Assembly: GCF_900099655.1 (NCBI RefSeq)
Contig: NZ_FNDC01000001.1
Coordinates: 1 to 64,000 of the forward strand
Direction: 5' to 3'
From: Planococcus glaciei
Lineage (GTDB): Bacteria; Bacillota; Bacilli; Bacillales_A; Planococcaceae
DNA length: 64,000 nt
Positions within the stretch are counted from its first letter, which is position 1. The number at the start of each line of letters is the position of its first letter. Position numbers and translations under genes: made by a program. Shown piece by piece: positions 60,355 to 64,000 of the stretch. The notes beneath the pieces are model-generated. The model made no database searches. It was not told the DNA's origin and worked only from the letters and a program-made list of their open reading frames with translations.

Positions 60355-61578
60355 ATGTTTGAAGCTTTAATGGAACGCTTGGTTCGTTATGCAAAAATCG
60401 ATACGCAATCTGATTTTGAAAGCACGAAAACGCCATCAACACCAGGCCAATGGGATCTGCTGAACGTGCTGGAAAAGGAAATGAACGATATCGGACTGGA
60501 AGATGTCGGCATGGATGAATTTGGCTATCTGTTCGGCACTTTGCCTGCCAATACCGATAAAGAACTGCCGGTGGTCGGATTTTTGGCACATGTAGACACA
60601 GCGACAGACTTCACCGGAAAAAATGTCAATCCGCAGCGCATCGAAAACTATGACGGCAGCGATATTCAATTAAATCCAAACGTCACAATGGCGGTTGCCG
60701 ACTTTCCTGACTTGAAAAATTACGTCGGCCACACGCTGATTACGACCGACGGCACGACGTTGCTTGGCGCCGACAATAAAGCGGGCGTCTCAGAAATCAT
60801 GACAGCAATGGAATATTTGATCCAACATCCGGAAATCAAACACGGCAAAATCCGTGTAGCGTTTACGCCGGACGAAGAAATCGGACGCGGCCCACATAAA
60901 TTCGATGTCGACCGCTTTGCAGCTGACTTCGCCTATACGATGGACGGCGGTCCGCTTGGCGAACTGCAGTACGAAAGCTTTAATGCCGCTGCCGCCAAAT
61001 TGACGGTCCAAGGGAAAAGCGTCCATCCGGGTTCTGCAAAAAACAAAATGGTCAACGCCCAGACCGTCGCCATCCGTTTCCAGGAAGAAATGCCGAAAAA
61101 CGAAGTGCCGGAATTGACGGAAGGCTATGAAGGATTCATCCATTTAAACAGCTTCAGCGGCAATGTGGAAAAAGCGGTGCTGTCGTATATCATCCGTGAT
61201 TTTGACAAAGACGCTTTCGAAGCGAAAAAGAGCCATATGCAAACAACGGCCGCGAAGCTGCAGGAGCAGTATGGCACTGAAGCGGTAAAGCTGGAACTTG
61301 AAGACCAGTACTACAATATGCGTGAAAAAATCGAACCGGTTATGGACATCGTCGATGCAGCCGAGGCCGCGATGAAAGCGCTCGGAATCGAGCCGAATAT
61401 CGTGCCGGTCCGCGGCGGTACAGACGGTTCGCAATTGTCGTATATGGGATTGCCGACGCCGAACATTTTCACTGGCGGCGAAAACTACCACGGCCAGTAC
61501 GAATTCATCTCGGTGCAGAACATGGAAAAAGCCACACAAGTCATCGTGGAAATCGTGAAATCGATGGAACAAAAATAA
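60355..61578 (+). CDS. pepT: Peptidase T (tripeptide aminopeptidase)
   Basis: 407 residues of the M20B family. Metal ligands and catalytic residues are in [22 protein letters not shown], and FTGGENYHG, with [14 protein letters not shown] in the lid domain. PepT removes the N-terminal residue of tripeptides in the cytoplasm. TTAGGGGG precedes the ATG. It is a single gene between two terminators. Confidence 0.95.
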   Translation: MFEALMERLVRYAKIDTQSDFESTKTPSTPGQWDLLNVLEKEMNDIGLEDVGMDEFGYLFGTLPANTDKELPVVGFLAHVDTATDFTGKNVNPQRIENYDGSDIQLNPNVTMAVADFPDLKNYVGHTLITTDGTTLLGADNKAGVSEIMTAMEYLIQHPEIKHGKIRVAFTPDEEIGRGPHKFDVDRFAADFAYTMDGGPLGELQYESFNAAAAKLTVQGKSVHPGSAKNKMVNAQTVAIRFQEEMPKNEVPELTEGYEGFIHLNSFSGNVEKAVLSYIIRDFDKDAFEAKKSHMQTTAAKLQEQYGTEAVKLELEDQYYNMREKIEPVMDIVDAAEAAMKALGIEPNIVPVRGGTDGSQLSYMGLPTPNIFTGGENYHGQYEFISVQNMEKATQVIVEIVKSMEQK

Positions 61579-61602
61579 GCGCCCGCGGGCGCTTATTTTT
61601 TT
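61571..61602. terminator. Bidirectional terminator between pepT and STAS gene
   Basis: AATAAGCGCCC pairs with GGGCGCTTATT around GC, followed by TTTTT; the pepT stop codon is in the left arm. Confidence 0.88.
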
Positions 61603-61604
61603 GT

Positions 61605-62624
61605 TCAGATGATGCTGCGGCCATTTTGCGCCAGCGCGTAGTGAATCCCGTGCTGAAGTGTTTGGAAGCAGTTGAATTTGGAAAGGTTCAAGCCGGATTC
61701 GGTAATCACCATGCTCATTTGCGGTGAAATGCCGACTAAAATCGTATCGGTTCCGATCAAAGAAGCCGTCGAGCCCAATTTATCAATCAACGCTGCTGCA
61801 TGAAGTGTAAAGTTATTGTTCAAGCCGGTTAAATCGAGCACCAAATATCTCGCTTTGTACTTCGGAAGATTTTGCAAAGTTTTGACCAAAAGCTCTTCTG
61901 CCCGCGCTTCATCGTATGTCCCGAGCAACGGGACAACCACGATGTCTTCAAGCACCGGTATGATCGGCGAAGAAATTTCCTTGATCAATTCATTGAGTTC
62001 TGCCGTTTTTTCATCGACCAGCCGCTCCAACTGGCTGATTTGCTCGGCTTCTTTCAAACGGGCAAGCCGGTGAATGTTTTCTTCAATATTTTTTTCGGAG
62101 GGGAAATACTCAATGACGGTTTCCGGATGGCCTTCAATTTGATGCTGCAAAACACGGTACCAGATATTGCGGCCGAAAAGCAAGGTGAAGATGCCGGCAT
62201 AATGGGCAGCCAAGTATCTTCCCCCCTCTTTTTTCCCTTGCGCCACGTTAATCTTGTGTTCCCAACTGTTCTTTAAATTCACACGTAAAGTCCCTGCTGG
62301 TTCGTCCAACTCGTGAATGCTCGCTCTTCCCCATCCTGCTGAAGCATATGTATTGGTAATCAGGTGCGCCGCTTCAGAAATGCTGACGTTTTTCATCCCG
62401 GTAAAGTATTCGCCGACCAGTAATCCTTGGCGGAAACCGGTAGTCTCCAGCACGACACCCGCTGCGTCTTCCCCTGAAATTTCTTCTATTGTATCAAAAA
62501 ATAATTTCATTGCACTTGCAGTCCAAAATAGTACAGAATCCTGGCCTTCGAATAGAAATTGGCCTTCTTCCAGATCCCAAGCAAATTGCAGACCGCCAAC
62601 ATTTATTGCCGGTTTTGTATCCAT
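61605..62624 (-). CDS. V4R-STAS (RsbR-like) regulator
   Basis: 339 residues. The N-terminal 190 residues resemble a V4R/XylR-N-type ligand-binding module (RQGLLVGEYFTGMKNVS, GWGRASIHELDEPAGTLRV, GRYLAAHYAGIFTLLFG). A short coiled-coil linker (about 200-225) leads to a STAS domain (about 225-335) that begins SSPIIPVLEDIVVVPLLGTYDEARAEEL, as in RsbR stressosome proteins. RsbR proteins carry two regulated threonines; here one aligns with FTLHAA and the first appears to be replaced. AAAGGGG precedes the ATG at 62624. No sigma-B regulator gene is adjacent. Confidence 0.8.
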   Translation of the reverse strand: MDTKPAINVGGLQFAWDLEEGQFLFEGQDSVLFWTASAMKLFFDTIEEISGEDAAGVVLETTGFRQGLLVGEYFTGMKNVSISEAAHLITNTYASAGWGRASIHELDEPAGTLRVNLKNSWEHKINVAQGKKEGGRYLAAHYAGIFTLLFGRNIWYRVLQHQIEGHPETVIEYFPSEKNIEENIHRLARLKEAEQISQLERLVDEKTAELNELIKEISSPIIPVLEDIVVVPLLGTYDEARAEELLVKTLQNLPKYKARYLVLDLTGLNNNFTLHAAALIDKLGSTASLIGTDTILVGISPQMSMVITESGLNLSKFNCFQTLQHGIHYALAQNGRSII

Positions 62625-62757
62625 GCGATAACCCCTTTCGTTCTCATCTTTTATTTTACCATATCCTTCTTTGCCACCCACAGCATTGGTTTCATGTTTG
62701 AGATCTGGCCATTTGAGGAATACAAAACTAATGATAATTAAGGAAGAGGTGCTTCTT

Positions 62758-62988
62758 ATGACAGATAAAAAACCTTTCAGTGAAGAAAACCGCGAAATAA
62801 GAGATACGCCATTAAGAGACAATCCAGAACAGGTCAAAACAGATAAAGAAACAATGCATGAAATGTTCAAAGAAGAAGAGACAGTCGACGCTATTCCTTT
62901 AGAAGACGTAAAACAGAATATGAAAGACGAAGAAAACAAACGTTCAACAAAAGGCAGTTCCGGAAGCGACGAAGTCTTCCCGGATTAA
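62758..62988 (+). CDS. Small acidic hydrophilic protein
   Basis: 76 residues, rich in Glu, Lys and Asp with no hydrophobic stretch, probably disordered (SEENREIRDTPLRDN, KQNMKDEENKRSTKGSSGS). GAAGAGGTG precedes the ATG at 62758; a terminator follows. No family is recognised; such small charged proteins in Bacillales are often stress- or stationary-phase-induced, which I cannot show here. Confidence 0.7.
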   Translation: MTDKKPFSEENREIRDTPLRDNPEQVKTDKETMHEMFKEEETVDAIPLEDVKQNMKDEENKRSTKGSSGSDEVFPD

Positions 62989-63016
62989 TGCTCAGAATTA
63001 ACCTACTTTTCTGAAG

Positions 63017-63045
63017 AACCGCATGGTACCCACCATGCGGTTTTT
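63017..63045 (+). terminator. Intrinsic terminator
   Basis: AACCGCATGGT pairs with ACCATGCGGTT around ACCC, followed by TTTC. Confidence 0.9.
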
Positions 63046-63085
63046 CTGTGTTATGATTCTTGAATGAACAGGAGTGACCTTACGA

Positions 63086-63979
63086 ATGAAAAATTGGATT
63101 TACCCTCTTATGGTTGTGGTAGCAGCAAGCTGTTACGGCATCCTTTCAACAATTATCAAAGTGGCCATGGCCAACGGATTTACTGCAGCTGAAGCGGTAA
63201 CAAGCCAATACTTTATCGGCTTTGCACTTGCAGTCGTCCTGCTGCTCTTTACGAAACGAAAAATTCCCCGTCTGCGCGGCTGGAAAGTATTGGCGTTGTC
63301 CGGCTCGTTCACCGCTGCAACCGGAATGGTGTACGGACAATCTCTCGTCTATTTGCCCGCTTCCCTTGCAGTCGTCCTGCTATTCCAATTCACCTGGATC
63401 GGCATGTTCCTGGATTGCATCGTGCACCGCCGATGGCTGAAACGCACCGAAGCCGTTTCACTGGTTTTATTGTTCGGTGGCACAATACTTGCTGCCGGAG
63501 TTATTGACGCAGATCTCAGCAGCATCCCTTGGCAAGGATGGGCTTGGGGCATCGGAGCGGCATTCTGTTTTTCTGCCTTTATGTTTGTCAACGGCATAAA
63601 AGTCGAAGGCATGGATACTACGACTCGTTTGTTTTTTGTTTCTTTCGCGGCCGCTATTGTGATCTCGATTTTCCAGACACCGGAAATCGTCTGGAACGGC
63701 CAGCTCTTTAACGAAGGCCTGTGGGTATACGGCTTGTTGCTCGGATTTTTCGGCATTATCATGCCCATCTGCTTCTTCTCGATTGCCGTGCCGCATGTCG
63801 GCTCCGGCCTCGCTTCCATTTTAAGCGCCATGGAACTGCCGGTAGCCGTTATCGCTTCGGTCCTGGTCTTGAATGAAACTTTGACGATTCTTCAAGTTGT
63901 CGGCATCTTCGTTATATTATTCGGCATGGTGCTGCCAAGCATATTCAGCCGAAACCCGAAAATTGTAGAACCCGTTTAA
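63086..63979 (+). CDS. EamA/DMT family transporter
   Basis: 297 residues with ten membrane helices in two EamA repeats: YPLMVVVAASCYGILSTI at the start and LSAMELPVAVIASVLVLNE in the second half. ACAGGAGTGA precedes the ATG at 63086; the GTG at 63074 overlaps the ribosome site. The exported substrate is unknown. A hairpin terminator begins directly after the stop codon. Confidence 0.88.
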   Translation: MKNWIYPLMVVVAASCYGILSTIIKVAMANGFTAAEAVTSQYFIGFALAVVLLLFTKRKIPRLRGWKVLALSGSFTAATGMVYGQSLVYLPASLAVVLLFQFTWIGMFLDCIVHRRWLKRTEAVSLVLLFGGTILAAGVIDADLSSIPWQGWAWGIGAAFCFSAFMFVNGIKVEGMDTTTRLFFVSFAAAIVISIFQTPEIVWNGQLFNEGLWVYGLLLGFFGIIMPICFFSIAVPHVGSGLASILSAMELPVAVIASVLVLNETLTILQVVGIFVILFGMVLPSIFSRNPKIVEPV

Positions 63980-63980
63980 A

Positions 63981-64000
63981 GGCCTGCTTCCCAGCAGGCC
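63981..64000 (+). terminator. Terminator hairpin cut by window end
   Basis: GGCCTGCT-TCCC-AGCAGGCC fills the last 20 bases; any T tract would lie beyond the window. Confidence 0.7.

Noticed and set aside
61605-62939. 444-residue version of the STAS protein
   Set aside because: The extra N-terminus is the shadow of the 62758-62988 gene; AAAGGGG precedes the ATG at 62624.

Overview
The window reads as chromosomal DNA of a low-to-mid GC Bacillota, order Bacillales, most likely a Planococcaceae-type bacterium (Planococcus/Planomicrobium-like). The grounds are AGGAGG-type ribosome sites, frequent TTG/GTG starts, two S-box (SAM) riboswitches, a lia operon, YfiB/YfiC-like exporters, an Oceanobacillus-type group IIC intron and GC-rich palindromic intergenic repeats of a kind I know from Bacillaceae. 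The genus is inference. No rRNA, tRNA, CRISPR array, prophage or insertion-sequence transposase is visible.

Layout. 1-0.35 kb: 5' part of a group IIC intron lying directly behind a terminator hairpin, followed by two GC-rich repeat elements. 0.8-7.1 kb (minus): heterodimeric ABC exporter, EamA transporter, CopD/CopC copper pair. 7.4-9.4 kb: PAS/degenerate GGDEF/EAL protein. 9.5-15.5 kb (minus): two-part ThrE exporter, zinc alcohol dehydrogenase, secreted beta-propeller protein, AlaX-type editing protein. 15.7-16.6 kb: lipid kinase. 16.8-20.7 kb (minus): aldehyde dehydrogenase, lysine 6-dehydrogenase and acyl-CoA dehydrogenase, read as lysine catabolism, divergent from a MerR-TipAS regulator that overlaps a 49-residue zinc-ribbon protein. 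22.1-27.6 kb: CitA/CitB-type two-component system followed by tctCBA, a tripartite tricarboxylate transporter. 27.6-32.1 kb (minus): tRNA hydroxylase TrhO, VOC protein, 2-hydroxyacid dehydrogenase, DedA protein, membrane metallophosphoesterase. 32.2-35.7 kb: liaI-liaH-liaF-liaS-liaR envelope-stress operon without liaG, with a terminator-like hairpin after liaH. 35.7-38.7 kb (minus): OmpR-type regulator, a hidden 53-codon membrane peptide and a large histidine kinase.

40.2-51.5 kb is one long minus-strand gene train encoding a monoderm Tad/Flp pilus (CpaB, CpaE, CpaF, TadB, TadC, Flp, TadE, TadG-like). Mixed into it are genes not usual for such loci: a von Willebrand A lipoprotein, two small membrane proteins, an unknown 261-residue protein, and a 448-residue secreted protein built on a five-residue lattice (8 W-x-G units continuing into about 26 GDGTS units encoded by a 15-bp minisatellite). 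This is the most novel part of the window. A possible reading is a pilus whose tip or scaffold protein varies in length, with the TadG von Willebrand domain moved to a separate lipoprotein.

52.7-60.2 kb is a methionine region. Two divergent S-box riboswitches, each behind a good sigma-A promoter, control metY-metX (minus) and metN-metI-metQ plus an M20 amidohydrolase (plus), with a PlsY-like gene between them. The rest holds peptidase T (preceded by 21-nt-spaced repeats), a V4R-STAS RsbR-like protein, a small acidic protein and a third EamA transporter. Most operons end in clear intrinsic terminators, many of which enclose the stop codon.
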